Source: Actinobacillus indolicus (GTDB taxonomy: Bacteria; Pseudomonadota; Gammaproteobacteria; Enterobacterales; Pasteurellaceae). Taken from it: a DNA stretch of 64,000 bases. Shown one piece after another: positions 24,529 through 33,382 of the stretch; within the stretch, counting starts at the first letter, position 1, and each line of letters starts with the position of its first letter. The stretch is taken from positions 1,654,001-1,718,000 of the forward strand of contig NZ_CP038145.1 of NCBI RefSeq assembly GCF_004519515.1, given 5' to 3'. The notes beneath the pieces were generated by a model. The model saw only the letters and a program-made list of their open reading frames with translations. It searched no databases and had not been told where the DNA came from. Both the position numbers and the translations under genes were made by a program.

Positions 24529-25005
24529 GTGACACCCGCGATCAATTTATTGAAAAAACAGAAAATAGCCTTTCAACTTCACCCTTATGATCACGATCCG
24601 AATAACACCAATTTCGGACAAGAAGCCGTAGATAAATTAGGTTTAAATGCAGATCAAGTTTTTAAAACATTGCTTGTGGCTGAAAATGGCGATCAGAAAA
24701 AGCTCGCCGTCATGGTTGTGCCAGTGTCAAAAATGCTCAATTTAAAACGAGCGGCTCAAGCGTTGAATGTCAAAAAAGTGGAAATGGCAGACAAAGAAAT
24801 TGCACAGAAAACCACAGGCTACTTACTTGGTGGAATTAGCCCATTGGGGCAAAAGAAGCGTTTACCGACCGTCATTGATATATCTGCGGAGCAGTTTGAA
24901 ACCATTTTTGTCTCTGGCGGTAAACGTGGGTTAGATGTGGAGTTAAATCCGCAAGATTTGGCAAAGTTGCTTGGTGCACAATTTGCGGATATCCAAGAAG
25001 GATAA
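24529..25005 (+). CDS. ybaK: YbaK/EbsC-type aminoacyl-tRNA deacylase
   Basis: 158 residues from GTG 24529 (V/MTPAINLLKKQKIAFQLHPYDHDP). That is where the Haemophilus YbaK begins, and AAAGGAAAAAA precedes it; the ATG-less extension to 24502 is unlikely. It hydrolyses Cys-tRNA(Pro) to prevent misincorporation. Family residues include the catalytic Lys in VFKTLLVAENGDQKKLAV and the GG loop TTGYLLGGISPLGQKK. Cytosolic and monocistronic. Confidence 0.94.
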   Translation: MTPAINLLKKQKIAFQLHPYDHDPNNTNFGQEAVDKLGLNADQVFKTLLVAENGDQKKLAVMVVPVSKMLNLKRAAQALNVKKVEMADKEIAQKTTGYLLGGISPLGQKKRLPTVIDISAEQFETIFVSGGKRGLDVELNPQDLAKLLGAQFADIQEG

Positions 25006-25010
25006 GTAAA

Positions 25011-25035
25011 TATCAGATCAGCTTTAGATCTGATA
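25011..25035. terminator. Bidirectional hairpin between ybaK and the membrane-protein gene
   Basis: TATCAGATC and GATCTGATA, 9-bp arms, extended by AAGTA/TACTT flanks. It overlaps the last codons of the convergent gene at 25024. Confidence 0.65.
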
Positions 25036-25530
25036 CTTACTCTTATCCCCGATATCAAAATGCAGTGGCATCTTCCATTTCTGAATAGAAAGAAACAGCA
25101 GTAATACACCGCAAATTCCGCTTAAGATGAGCGTTAGCAGATGCCATTCAAATATCCAACAGAACCATAACATAGCCAATAACAACGGTTGGAAATTTAA
25201 GCCAAAGACCCGAAAGCAGAAATATTCTTTATAGCTAAGTCCGCCAAGTACGAGAAAGACCGCACCTATCGCTAATTCAGTTAAACCGAATATGTGGCAA
25301 AGTAAACCGATCCACATCGCAAATTGAAACAAATAGCGAAATTGCTTTAAGTATAGATGCAATGAAGATGCGAGCATTGTGCCTGCAATTAACAAACCAA
25401 GTTGGGCGGTATCCGTATAAAACGGAAATAGCCCAAGCATTATAGTTGCCAACACGAAACCTGACCGATATAGAATAACCGTAATATAGTCCCAAACATC
25501 CATTGGCGATTGAATATGCGGATCTGCCAT
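25024..25530 (-). CDS. Integral membrane protein, probably DUF2301 family
   Basis: 168 residues with five to six hydrophobic spans and little else: MADPHIQSPMDVWDYITVILYRSGF at the N-terminus, then LGGLSYKEYFCFRVFGLNFQPLLLAMLWF. The KEYFCFR stretch and length recall DUF2301 proteins of Pasteurellaceae and Vibrionaceae, whose function is unknown. It lies 1 bp after the ligA start codon region boundary: its ATG (25530) directly follows the ligA stop at 25532, so it is probably co-transcribed with ligA. Confidence 0.75.
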   Translation of the reverse strand: MADPHIQSPMDVWDYITVILYRSGFVLATIMLGLFPFYTDTAQLGLLIAGTMLASSLHLYLKQFRYLFQFAMWIGLLCHIFGLTELAIGAVFLVLGGLSYKEYFCFRVFGLNFQPLLLAMLWFCWIFEWHLLTLILSGICGVLLLFLSIQKWKMPLHFDIGDKSKYQI

Positions 25531-25531
25531 T

Positions 25532-27550
25532 TTATAGCCCTGCTAAATTCACTAAGTCTTGTTCACTCAAAATTTTCACACCTAATTCTTGAGCTTTTGC
25601 CAGTTTTGAGCCAGCCTTTTCCCCTGCAATCAAATAATCCGTTTTACTTGATACACTGCCAGATACTTTACAACCCAATTGCTGTAATAAGGCTTTTGCT
25701 TGATCACGGGTGAGCTGTGTTAATGTCCCTGTTAGTACCACTGTTTTATCTTTTAATGGATTGTCGGCAATCTCTTGTTGCACCACATCTTGCCACGTCA
25801 CCCCTTGAGCAACCAGGTCTTCCACTACTTCGACATTATGTGGCTCTTGCCAGAATTGGAATAGGCGGTTTGCCACCACTTCCCCAACATCTTGTACCTG
25901 TTTTAGTGTGTCTAAATCCGCTTGGCGAATCGCATCAAGCGTACCAAAGTGATTTGCGAGATTTTGTGCGGTAGATTCGCCGACATCTCGAATACCCAAA
26001 GCAAATAAGAAGCGGGCAAGAGTGGTATTTTTTGCCTTTTCGATACTTTGTAGTGCGTTATTGGCAGATTTCTCCCCCATTCGCTCTAAACGCATTAAGG
26101 TGGTGTGATCGAGTTTAAATAGATCTGCTGGGGTACGGATCAGCTCACGTTCCATCAGTTGTTCAATCAGTTTTTCACCCACGCCGTCAATATCCATTGC
26201 TTTGCGTGAAACGAAATGCTTTAACGCTTCTTTACGTTGGGCTTCACAGAATAATCCGCCTGTACAGCGAGCAACTGCTTCGCCATCAACACGCACTACA
26301 GCTGAATTACAAACAGGGCAAGCGGTCGGAAAAGCAATTTTTTTTGCATTATCAGGACGACGTTCGGCCACAACGCCCACAATTTGCGGAATAACATCAC
26401 CTGCTCGGCGAATAATCACGGTATCACCAATTGCGATCCCTAAACGCTCAATCTCATCACCGTTATGTAAGGTGGCATTGCTCACCGTTACCCCAGCTAC
26501 AAAGACAGGTTCTAATTTTGCCACTGGGGTAATTGCTCCTGTTCTGCCGACCTGAAATTCAACATCGTTCAGAATCGTCATCTCTTCTTGTGCAGGAAAT
26601 TTGTAAGCAATCGCCCAACGAGGTGCTTTTGAGATAAAGCCAAGCTGTTCTTGCAGCGCAATCTCATTGACTTTCAACACCGTGCCATCAATGTCGTAAC
26701 CCAGCGAACTACGTTTGGCTTGGATTTTTTGATAAAACGCAGTCAAGGCTTGAGAACCCGTTGCTAAGGTAATTTCAGTATTGACAGGAATCCCCAAGGT
26801 TTTTAACCACTGCAAGCGGTCAAAATGTGTCGTTGGGAGTTCATCATCACTTTCATAAACCCCGATATTATATGCGTTCAACATTAACGGACGTTGGCTA
26901 GTGATTTTCGGATCGAGCTGACGAAGTGAACCTGCCGCTGCATTACGTGGGTTAGCAAAGGTCTTCTCACCTTTTGCCAGTGCTTTTTCATTTAACTGCT
27001 CAAATCCTTGCTGTGGCATAAAAACTTCACCACGCACTTCTAAACGGTGTGGCGGATTACTACTTTTTAGTTTTAACGGAATATTGCGGATCGTGCGGAT
27101 ATTGGCGGTAATATCTTCCCCTGTTGTTCCGTCGCCACGAGTTGCAGCTTGAGTTAGCACTCCATCAACATACAGAATACTCACCGCTAAGCCATCAAGT
27201 TTCGGCTCACAACAAAATTCAATTTGATTACTGTTGATTGCAATACGATCTTCAATACGACGCAAAAAACCTGTGAGGTCATCATCGGAAAAGGCATTGT
27301 CCAAAGAAAGCATTGGGATTTCGTGGGTAATTTGAGCAAAACCCTCTAACGGCTTAGCACCAACCCGTTGTGTCGGTGAATCGGACGTAATCAATTCGGG
27401 GTGTTGCCATTCCAGATTTTTTAACTCGTTCATCAAGCGATCATATTCTGCATCGGGTACAAGCGGATTATCTAAAACGTGGTAGTGGTATTCATATTCA
27501 CGCAATTTTTCACGCAAATGTTCAAGTTGAGTTTCAATAGAGTTTGGCAT
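25532..27550 (-). CDS. ligA: NAD-dependent DNA ligase LigA
   Basis: 672 residues, standard length. The adenylation domain has the nucleophile Lys117 in EPKLDG and TRGDGTTGEDIT, followed by the OB fold, a Cys4 zinc finger (CPVCNSAVVR... and ARCTGGLFC), a helix-hairpin-helix region (GIRDVGESTAQNLANHFG) and a C-terminal BRCT domain (about 595-672, VVLTGTLTQLTRDQAKALL). It seals nicks in replication and repair. It lies downstream of zipA, as in E. coli, with a palindromic uptake-sequence element in the gap. Confidence 0.98.
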   Translation of the reverse strand: MPNSIETQLEHLREKLREYEYHYHVLDNPLVPDAEYDRLMNELKNLEWQHPELITSDSPTQRVGAKPLEGFAQITHEIPMLSLDNAFSDDDLTGFLRRIEDRIAINSNQIEFCCEPKLDGLAVSILYVDGVLTQAATRGDGTTGEDITANIRTIRNIPLKLKSSNPPHRLEVRGEVFMPQQGFEQLNEKALAKGEKTFANPRNAAAGSLRQLDPKITSQRPLMLNAYNIGVYESDDELPTTHFDRLQWLKTLGIPVNTEITLATGSQALTAFYQKIQAKRSSLGYDIDGTVLKVNEIALQEQLGFISKAPRWAIAYKFPAQEEMTILNDVEFQVGRTGAITPVAKLEPVFVAGVTVSNATLHNGDEIERLGIAIGDTVIIRRAGDVIPQIVGVVAERRPDNAKKIAFPTACPVCNSAVVRVDGEAVARCTGGLFCEAQRKEALKHFVSRKAMDIDGVGEKLIEQLMERELIRTPADLFKLDHTTLMRLERMGEKSANNALQSIEKAKNTTLARFLFALGIRDVGESTAQNLANHFGTLDAIRQADLDTLKQVQDVGEVVANRLFQFWQEPHNVEVVEDLVAQGVTWQDVVQQEIADNPLKDKTVVLTGTLTQLTRDQAKALLQQLGCKVSGSVSSKTDYLIAGEKAGSKLAKAQELGVKILSEQDLVNLAGL

Positions 27551-27572
27551 CTGTAAATTTCTCGATAAAAAA

Positions 27573-27590
27573 GACCGCTTGCAAGCGGTC
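27573..27590. repeat. Fused inverted uptake sequence (perfect palindrome)
   Basis: GACCGCTTGCAAGCGGTC, two overlapping uptake cores back to back in the zipA-ligA gap. It can form a hairpin but lacks a good T-run on the gene strand, so it may only attenuate transcription into ligA. Confidence 0.7.
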
Positions 27591-27613
27591 AGATTTAATA
27601 TATTTTTTGCAAA

Positions 27614-28438
27614 TTAGGATTTTACACGTAACAGATAATGTTGACGTTTTTCATCATCAAACAGTTGTTGCTGTTCATCTAAAATAAAGCCACCCACAGA
27701 TTGAGCAAAGCTTTCCACCGTTCTAATCATCAATTTGAGATTTGCAAGATCGTTACCAGCAGAAGGAAGGTGCATAAAGAACACCAAACCTACCGTCGCA
27801 AATTGCTCAATTTTAGCTAAATCAAAGACACCTGGTTGCATCATATTCGCCACGCTAAAGAGAACTGGGCTTGCTGGATTATCTAAATGGCGGTGGAAAA
27901 TTTGATATTCGCCATATAAAAAGCCAAGTGCTTCTAAATTTTGTACCACAACATCACCACGGAATTGAGTACCTTCAGGCGCAACCACATAAAGTGTAAC
28001 AATGCTCGGTTCTGCCGCCTGTTGCATCTGCTGTGATGCTGATGATTCGTTCAACTGCACTTCAGGCTGTGGCTGTGCTTCAAAAGATGCCTGTTCAAAA
28101 CCACTTGTTTGATAGCTTGAATCTGGTGCATTTTGCGGTTGATCTTGTAAGCTAATACGAATTTTGCTCACATTTTCTTGCACATCTTGTTGCACTTGTG
28201 CTATGTCATGTGCTGGCATATCTTGGTGAGCAGATGTGTGCGTATGCATTCCTTGAGTATTTAAGCTTGCTGGAATATCTGCCGTAATCTCATTATTGAT
28301 TGGTGCTGAAGGTGGACGAGTAGTAAACGTATTAGAAAAAACGCGTGATTTTTCACGGCGTGCAGACCAAATACTGTATCCAATTAAAACAGCGATTAAT
28401 ACCCCTGCTAAAATAAAGAAAAGAATATGCGTTTCCAT
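27614..28438 (-). CDS. zipA: Cell division protein ZipA
   Basis: 274 residues: a single N-terminal membrane helix (about 4-24, LFFILAGVLIAVLIGYSIW), a basic stretch, a long Gln/Ala/Pro-rich linker (about 45-145) and the C-terminal FtsZ-binding domain (about 145-274, starting SIVTLYVVAPEGTQFRGDVVVQNLEALGF). ZipA anchors FtsZ to the inner membrane. It is divergent from cysZ and upstream of ligA, the same neighbourhood as in E. coli (cysZ-zipA-ligA). Confidence 0.95.
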   Translation of the reverse strand: METHILFFILAGVLIAVLIGYSIWSARREKSRVFSNTFTTRPPSAPINNEITADIPASLNTQGMHTHTSAHQDMPAHDIAQVQQDVQENVSKIRISLQDQPQNAPDSSYQTSGFEQASFEAQPQPEVQLNESSASQQMQQAAEPSIVTLYVVAPEGTQFRGDVVVQNLEALGFLYGEYQIFHRHLDNPASPVLFSVANMMQPGVFDLAKIEQFATVGLVFFMHLPSAGNDLANLKLMIRTVESFAQSVGGFILDEQQQLFDDEKRQHYLLRVKS

Positions 28439-28548
28439 TTTGTCCTCTTTAGCTTAAAAAAACGTCAAATTTGAAATTTCGTTCTTGGCGAAATATAGGT
28501 GCATAGCTTACCATATTTCTTTTAAAAATTTGAACAGAAAGGTTGATT

Positions 28549-29400
28549 ATGTCTTCACCATTTTCTACGCCTGAGACTCAAATTGGAGCAGGCTTCCATT
28601 ATTTTATCTATGGCTGGCGTTTAATGTTACAACGTCAGTTAATGCCCTTTATCATTTTTCCCGTCATTATTAATGCGGTATTGATGATTGGATTAATTTG
28701 GTTTTTCTTTGCAAATGTGGGGGGATTACTTGATGTTCTCCTACCTTCTTGGCTTGAATGGTTAAGCTTTGTGCTTATTCCACTGATCTTTTTGATGATT
28801 CTCGTGGCATTTTATTTTGCCTTTACAACCCTTGCTAATTTTATCGCTGCGCCGTTTAACGCCTTACTTGCTGAAAAAGTTGAACAGCAATTATCGGGTG
28901 AAAATTTAACAGAAATGAGCTTTGCGGAGATGCTTAAAGATGTGCCGAGAATGTTAAAACGAGAGTGGCAAAAAATGTGGTATAGCATTCCCCGTCTTAT
29001 TGCGCTGTTTTTGTTAGGCTTTGTACCAGTTTTAGGTCAAACCGTAGTGCCAGTGTTAGCCTTTATTTTCAGCGCTTGGCTCATTGCGATTCAATACTGT
29101 GACTATCCTTTTGATAACCATAAAATCCAATTTCAGCGTATGCGAAATGCATTGGCTCAATATCGAACCATGAATTTCACCTTTGGTGCATTAGTCAGCC
29201 TGTTTACGATGCTACCTTTTATTAATTTAGTAGTAATGCCCGTTGCAGTTTGTGGTGCAACGGCAATGTGGGTAAAAGAATACCGTGGTTTCTTCTTAGG
29301 AAATCAAACAGGTGAATTTGAAGGCGCTGATTTTACAACAAAAAATCGAAATACGGCTGTTAGTACAGAAGTTCGAAATGGTGATATTGTGAAGAAATAA
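28549..29400 (+). CDS. cysZ: Sulfate transporter CysZ
   Basis: 283 residues from ATG 28549 (MSSPFSTPETQIG); the in-frame TTG at 28543 is less likely. Four to six membrane spans. The family segments are GAGFHYFIYGWRLML, LANFIAAPFNALLAEKVEQQL and DYPFDNHKIQFQRMR. It passes sulfate for cysteine synthesis. It ends in a strong terminator with a 13-bp stem. Confidence 0.93.
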   Translation: MSSPFSTPETQIGAGFHYFIYGWRLMLQRQLMPFIIFPVIINAVLMIGLIWFFFANVGGLLDVLLPSWLEWLSFVLIPLIFLMILVAFYFAFTTLANFIAAPFNALLAEKVEQQLSGENLTEMSFAEMLKDVPRMLKREWQKMWYSIPRLIALFLLGFVPVLGQTVVPVLAFIFSAWLIAIQYCDYPFDNHKIQFQRMRNALAQYRTMNFTFGALVSLFTMLPFINLVVMPVAVCGATAMWVKEYRGFFLGNQTGEFEGADFTTKNRNTAVSTEVRNGDIVKK

Positions 29401-29402
29401 TG

Positions 29403-29435
29403 AAAAAGGAAGAACATTTGTTGTTCTTCCTTTTT
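29403..29435 (+). terminator. Rho-independent terminator after cysZ
   Basis: AAAAAGGAAGAAC-ATTTGTT-GTTCTTCCTTTTT. Confidence 0.92.
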
Positions 29436-29462
29436 CTTTGACTATTTTGCAAAAAATAGAGA

Positions 29463-29488
29463 GAAACTGACCGCTTGCGATCAGTTTC
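29463..29488 (-). terminator. Terminator after prlC containing an uptake core
   Basis: GAAACTGA and TCAGTTTC arms around CCGCTTGCGA, downstream of prlC on the minus strand. Confidence 0.65.
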
Positions 29489-29495
29489 TTTTCGA

Positions 29496-31529
29496 TTAAT
29501 GTCCGATACCTTTATGTCTTAACAACGCATCTAACGTAGGTTTGCGACCACGGAAGCGTTCAAATAGCACCATCGGCTCTTCTGAACCGCCACGGGTTAA
29601 GATGTTATCTAGGAAAGACTGACCTACCTCACGATTGAAAATACCTTCCTCTTCAAAGCGTGCAAAGGCATCTGCCGATAATACTTCTGCCCATAAGTAG
29701 CTGTAATAGCCTGCGGCATAGCCCCCTGCGAAGATGTGGGAGAAGCTGTGTGGGGTGCGTACGAAGGTCGGCAATTCCACCACAGCGACCTGTGCTTTGA
29801 CCGCTTTTAGCGTATCTAACACGATATTTTCTTTTGGTTCGCTCATATGTAAGCGGAAATCGAATAAGCCAAATTCTAACTGGCGTAACACAAACATTGC
29901 TGCTTGGAAGTTTTTCGCTTTCAGCAACTGGGTCAATTTCTCTTTTGGTAGTGGCTCGCCTGTTTGGTAATGCCCTGAAATAAAGGCAAGGGCATCTTCT
30001 TCCCAGCACCAGTTTTCAAGGAATTGACTTGGTAGCTCAACTGCGTCCCACGGCACACCGTTAATCCCTGAAACGTCACCCACATCAATTTCGGTCAGCA
30101 TATGGTGAATACCGTGCCCAAACTCGTGGAATAGCGTAGTAACTTCATCGTGTGTAAACAGAGCTGGTTTATCGCCAATCGGTTTATTGAAGTTACAGGT
30201 TAAGTAGGCAACAGGTTTTTGTAATGAACCGCCCGCTAGACGTTTTTGATTGATACAATCGTCCATCCAAGCACCGCCACGTTTGTTTTCACGGGCATAG
30301 AGATCCAAATAGAATGAACCACGCAAGCGGTCAGTTTCATCAAAAATATTGAAAAAACGGACATTCTCGTGATAGCTGTCAAATTCTTTCTGCTCTTCCA
30401 CTCGCATACCAAAAATGCGTTTCACCAGTTCAAATAAACCGGAAAGAACACGTTCTTCAGGGAAATAAGGACGAAGCTCTTCATCGTTGATTGCATATAG
30501 GGCTTGCTTCTGTTTTTCGCTATAAAATGCAATATCCCACGGCTGTAACTCGCTTACGCCATAGCTCTCTTTGGCAAAGGCTTTTAGCTCAGCTAACTCT
30601 TTTTTGCCTTGCTCTTTAGAACGATTTGCTAAACCTTCCAAGAAATCAACCACTTGCGTTGGGTTTTCCGCCATTTTGGTTGCAAGGGAAAGATCAGCAT
30701 AGCTTTCAAAACCGAGTAATTTGGCTAACTCTAAGCGTAACTCAAGGGTTTCCGCCATAATGGCTGAGTTATCCCATTTACCTGCGTTTGGACCTTGATC
30801 TGACGCTCGTGTGTTATAGGCTTCATACATTTTTTGGCGAAGCTCACGGTTTTCACAATAGGTCATTACAGGCAAATAGCTTGGAAATTCAAGGGTAAAG
30901 CGGTAGCCTGATTTCTCTTTGCTTTGAGCTGAAAGTTTCGCCCCTTCAAGTGCCGACTCTGGCAAACCTTTCAGATCCGCTTCATCTTCAATCACAATAT
31001 CCCACCCCATTGTCGCATCAAGGACATTGTTGCTAAATTGTGAGCTGAGTTCAGATAAACGAGCAGAAATTTCGCCATAGCGTTTCTGTTTATCTGCCGG
31101 CAATGAGATCCCTGATAACTCAAAATCACGCAAGCTGTTTTCAATCGCTTTTTTCTGAGCGAGAGAATAAGTGGCAAACTCAGGGCTGTTTTTCAGTTTG
31201 ACATAGCCTTGATACAACCCCTGATGTTGCCCAACCCAAGTGCTGTATTCGGATAACATCGGCAAGCACGCTTGATAGGCTTCACGCAATTCAGGGCTAT
31301 TTTTTACTGCGTTGAGATGCCCAACTGGCGACCACGCACGAGAGAGTTTATCCCCTGTGATCGCTTGCGGTAGGTAGAAGTTTTCCCACGTTGGCGTATC
31401 AATTTGAGAAACTTGTTCAATGGTATCACGGCATTGTTGAATTAACTGCTCAATAGCAGGCACAACGTGTTCAGGTTGAATTTGAGAGAATTTAGGTAAA
31501 CCTGTGTTGTTTAAAAGTGGGTTTGACAT
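29496..31529 (-). CDS. prlC: Oligopeptidase A (M3 metallopeptidase)
   Basis: 677 residues, typical of OpdA/PrlC. The zinc motif is His468-E-F-G-His472 (FHEFGHGIHHML), with a downstream Glu in the expected helix. Conserved segments are GAWMDDCINQKR and FARFEEEGIFNREVG. This cytosolic enzyme degrades signal peptides and short oligopeptides. No rsmJ-type neighbour follows as in E. coli. ATG 31529 has AAAGAGGAAATC upstream. Confidence 0.97.
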   Translation of the reverse strand: MSNPLLNNTGLPKFSQIQPEHVVPAIEQLIQQCRDTIEQVSQIDTPTWENFYLPQAITGDKLSRAWSPVGHLNAVKNSPELREAYQACLPMLSEYSTWVGQHQGLYQGYVKLKNSPEFATYSLAQKKAIENSLRDFELSGISLPADKQKRYGEISARLSELSSQFSNNVLDATMGWDIVIEDEADLKGLPESALEGAKLSAQSKEKSGYRFTLEFPSYLPVMTYCENRELRQKMYEAYNTRASDQGPNAGKWDNSAIMAETLELRLELAKLLGFESYADLSLATKMAENPTQVVDFLEGLANRSKEQGKKELAELKAFAKESYGVSELQPWDIAFYSEKQKQALYAINDEELRPYFPEERVLSGLFELVKRIFGMRVEEQKEFDSYHENVRFFNIFDETDRLRGSFYLDLYARENKRGGAWMDDCINQKRLAGGSLQKPVAYLTCNFNKPIGDKPALFTHDEVTTLFHEFGHGIHHMLTEIDVGDVSGINGVPWDAVELPSQFLENWCWEEDALAFISGHYQTGEPLPKEKLTQLLKAKNFQAAMFVLRQLEFGLFDFRLHMSEPKENIVLDTLKAVKAQVAVVELPTFVRTPHSFSHIFAGGYAAGYYSYLWAEVLSADAFARFEEEGIFNREVGQSFLDNILTRGGSEEPMVLFERFRGRKPTLDALLRHKGIGH

Positions 31530-31605
31530 TCGATTTCCTCTTTATTTGATAAAAGTGCGACATCTTACCATTTTAGTGATTATTTTCATCAATTCAGCAA
31601 ATAAA

Positions 31606-31635
31606 AAAGGATAAGCATCTTTGATGTTATCCTTT
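31606..31635 (-). terminator. Terminator of the small membrane-protein operon
   Basis: AAAGGATAAGCATC and GATGTTATCCTTT form a stem with a 3-nt loop and one mismatch, after the stop at 31653. On the minus strand it is followed by TTTTATTTGC. Confidence 0.8.
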
Positions 31636-31652
31636 ATAAAATCGGGTTGCGT

Positions 31653-31736
31653 TTAATGTTTTGCAATTTTATGGGCCATAAATGCCCATCCAATCATCAC
31701 GATAGCAAATATCGCTAAGCCAAGAGTTAATCCCAT
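31653..31736 (-). CDS. 27-residue single-helix membrane protein
   Basis: MGLTLGLAIFAIVMIGWAFM then AHKIAKH: one hydrophobic helix with a short basic tail. ATG 31736 follows GAAGGGGATTGATT and lies 2 nt behind the stop of the upstream small gene, so it is translationally coupled. I do not recognise a family. It could be a small subunit or regulator of a membrane complex, or a hydrophobic toxin-like peptide; nothing favours either. A proper ribosome site, coupling and terminator argue it is real. Confidence 0.6.
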   Translation of the reverse strand: MGLTLGLAIFAIVMIGWAFMAHKIAKH

Positions 31737-31738
31737 AA

Positions 31739-31960
31739 TCAATCCCCTTCTTTCATCTTTCTTAATTTTCTGCCTGCAATTAATGCACTATAAATACCAC
31801 AACTGAGCAGAAAAACATTAATAAACTTAATCAACAATGCTTCTTTCCCATAAAGTATAACAGGGATCGCCAGAATGGCAACTTTTGCGATATCTACGGA
31901 AAGTTTTGCCCAATCGTCTAAGGTTTCTTGCTCAAAGGGTTTTGTGAAAATATTTAACAT
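31739..31960 (-). CDS. Small membrane protein, 73 residues, unknown function
   Basis: I chose ATG 31960 (MLNIFTKPFEQETLDDWAKLSV) because AAGGAGGTG lies 5 nt upstream, an excellent ribosome site; the longer frame to 31996 lacks one. Two hydrophobic spans follow (KVAILAIPVILYGKEALLIKF and VFLLSCGIYSALIAG), then a basic-acidic tail RKLRKMKEGD. No family recognised. It forms a two-gene unit with the 27-residue peptide. Confidence 0.75.
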   Translation of the reverse strand: MLNIFTKPFEQETLDDWAKLSVDIAKVAILAIPVILYGKEALLIKFINVFLLSCGIYSALIAGRKLRKMKEGD

Positions 31961-32189
31961 AAGCACCTCCTTTTCTCTTATTGTAAAAATCTTCATCAGA
32001 GTAACAAGGGGAACTATTTATATTTTCGAATCGCATCGAAAAATAAATAAATGAGACTTTACAACCCATTGAGATTGATTTAGTGATTATTTTCATTAGT
32101 TGATTGTGATTTATAGGGGAAGCCGTTAGAATTTATGCTTTATACAAATTGCAAAAAATTAAACACAACTGACCGCTTAGGAAAACGCA

Positions 32190-33344
32190 ATGTCTTTAGA
32201 TTTATCGGATATTCGACAACAAATCACTCAAATTGACCGTAACTTATTGAAATTATTATCGGAGCGTCATCGACTTGCGTTCGATGTCGTTCGAAGTAAA
32301 GAGATCACGAAAAAGCCTCTACGAGATATCGAACGTGAAAAACAACTGTTACAAGAATTGGTGAGTTTTGCTCAAGCGGAGAATTATCAACTTGACCCAC
32401 AATATGTGACGCAAATCTTCCAACGTATCATTGAAGACTCTGTCTTAACTCAACAGCATTACTTGCAAAATAAACTGAATCAGAATCAAGATAACGTTGC
32501 CATTGCATTTTTAGGTATGCGTGGCTCTTATTCTCATCTCGCTTCTCGCCAGTTTATGAAAAACAGTACGGCTTCTTTAGTGGAACTCAGTTGCGAATCT
32601 TTTGATTCAGTTTTTGAAAAAGTTCAGCAAGGTGAAGCCGATTATGGCGTATTGCCGTTAGAAAATACCACTTCAGGTTCTATCAATGAAGTTTATGATT
32701 TGTTGCAACATACAGACTTAACCCTTGTCGGCGAATTGGCTTATCCTATTAAACATTGTGTTTTAGGCACAAATAATGCGGATTTTGCCCAAGTGGATAC
32801 CATTTATACCCACCCACAACCTGCACAACAATGTAGTCAATTTATTCAGAGTTTAGATAAAGTGCATATCAAATACTGCGAAAGTAGTTCTCACGCTATG
32901 CAGTTAGTCGCTCGTTTAAATAAATCAAATTGCGTTGCGTTAGGTAATGAAGATGGCGGGAAATTGTACGGTTTAAGCGTGTTAAAAAGCGGTATTGCGA
33001 ATCAAGAAAACAACATTACTCGCTTTATTGTGGTGTCTAAAAAACCTGTCAATGTTTCGCCACAAGTGCAGACTAAAACCTTGTTATTAATGACGACGAC
33101 TCAACAAGCGGGTGCTTTGGTTGATGCATTAATGGTATTTAAGCAACACGGCATTCGTATGATTAAACTTGAATCTCGGCCTATTTATGGTAAACCGTGG
33201 GAAGAGATGTTCTATGTGGAATTAGATGCCAATATTCATAATGAAAATACCCAAAATGCCTTGAAAGAACTTGAAGCAGTAACGAGCTTCTTAAAAGTAT
33301 TGGGTTGCTATCCAAGTGAAATTATTGAGCCTGTGAAATTATAA
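32190..33344 (+). CDS. pheA: Chorismate mutase / prephenate dehydratase
   Basis: 384 residues. Chorismate mutase domain at about 1-90 (LLKLLSERHRLAFDVVRSKE). Prephenate dehydratase at about 105-285 (AFLGMRGSYSHLA, LPLENTTSGSINEVYDLL, ENNITRFIVV with the TRF motif). C-terminal ACT domain with ESRP (KLESRPIYGKPWEEMFYVEL) for phenylalanine feedback. It makes phenylpyruvate. The start follows TAGGAAAACGCA. I see no Phe-rich leader peptide upstream, unlike E. coli pheA. A strong terminator follows. Confidence 0.97.
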   Translation: MSLDLSDIRQQITQIDRNLLKLLSERHRLAFDVVRSKEITKKPLRDIEREKQLLQELVSFAQAENYQLDPQYVTQIFQRIIEDSVLTQQHYLQNKLNQNQDNVAIAFLGMRGSYSHLASRQFMKNSTASLVELSCESFDSVFEKVQQGEADYGVLPLENTTSGSINEVYDLLQHTDLTLVGELAYPIKHCVLGTNNADFAQVDTIYTHPQPAQQCSQFIQSLDKVHIKYCESSSHAMQLVARLNKSNCVALGNEDGGKLYGLSVLKSGIANQENNITRFIVVSKKPVNVSPQVQTKTLLLMTTTQQAGALVDALMVFKQHGIRMIKLESRPIYGKPWEEMFYVELDANIHNENTQNALKELEAVTSFLKVLGCYPSEIIEPVKL

Positions 33345-33353
33345 AATGAAGAT

Positions 33354-33378
33354 GGACGCTCTGATAGCGTCCTTTTTT
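33354..33378 (+). terminator. Rho-independent terminator after pheA
   Basis: GGACGCT-CTGAT-AGCGTCC followed by TTTTTT. It ends only 4 nt before the rluE start codon. Confidence 0.9.
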
Positions 33379-33382
33379 GACT

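Noticed and set aside
26202..26555. 117-codon open frame opposite ligA
   Set aside because: An antisense shadow of conserved LigA coding sequence.
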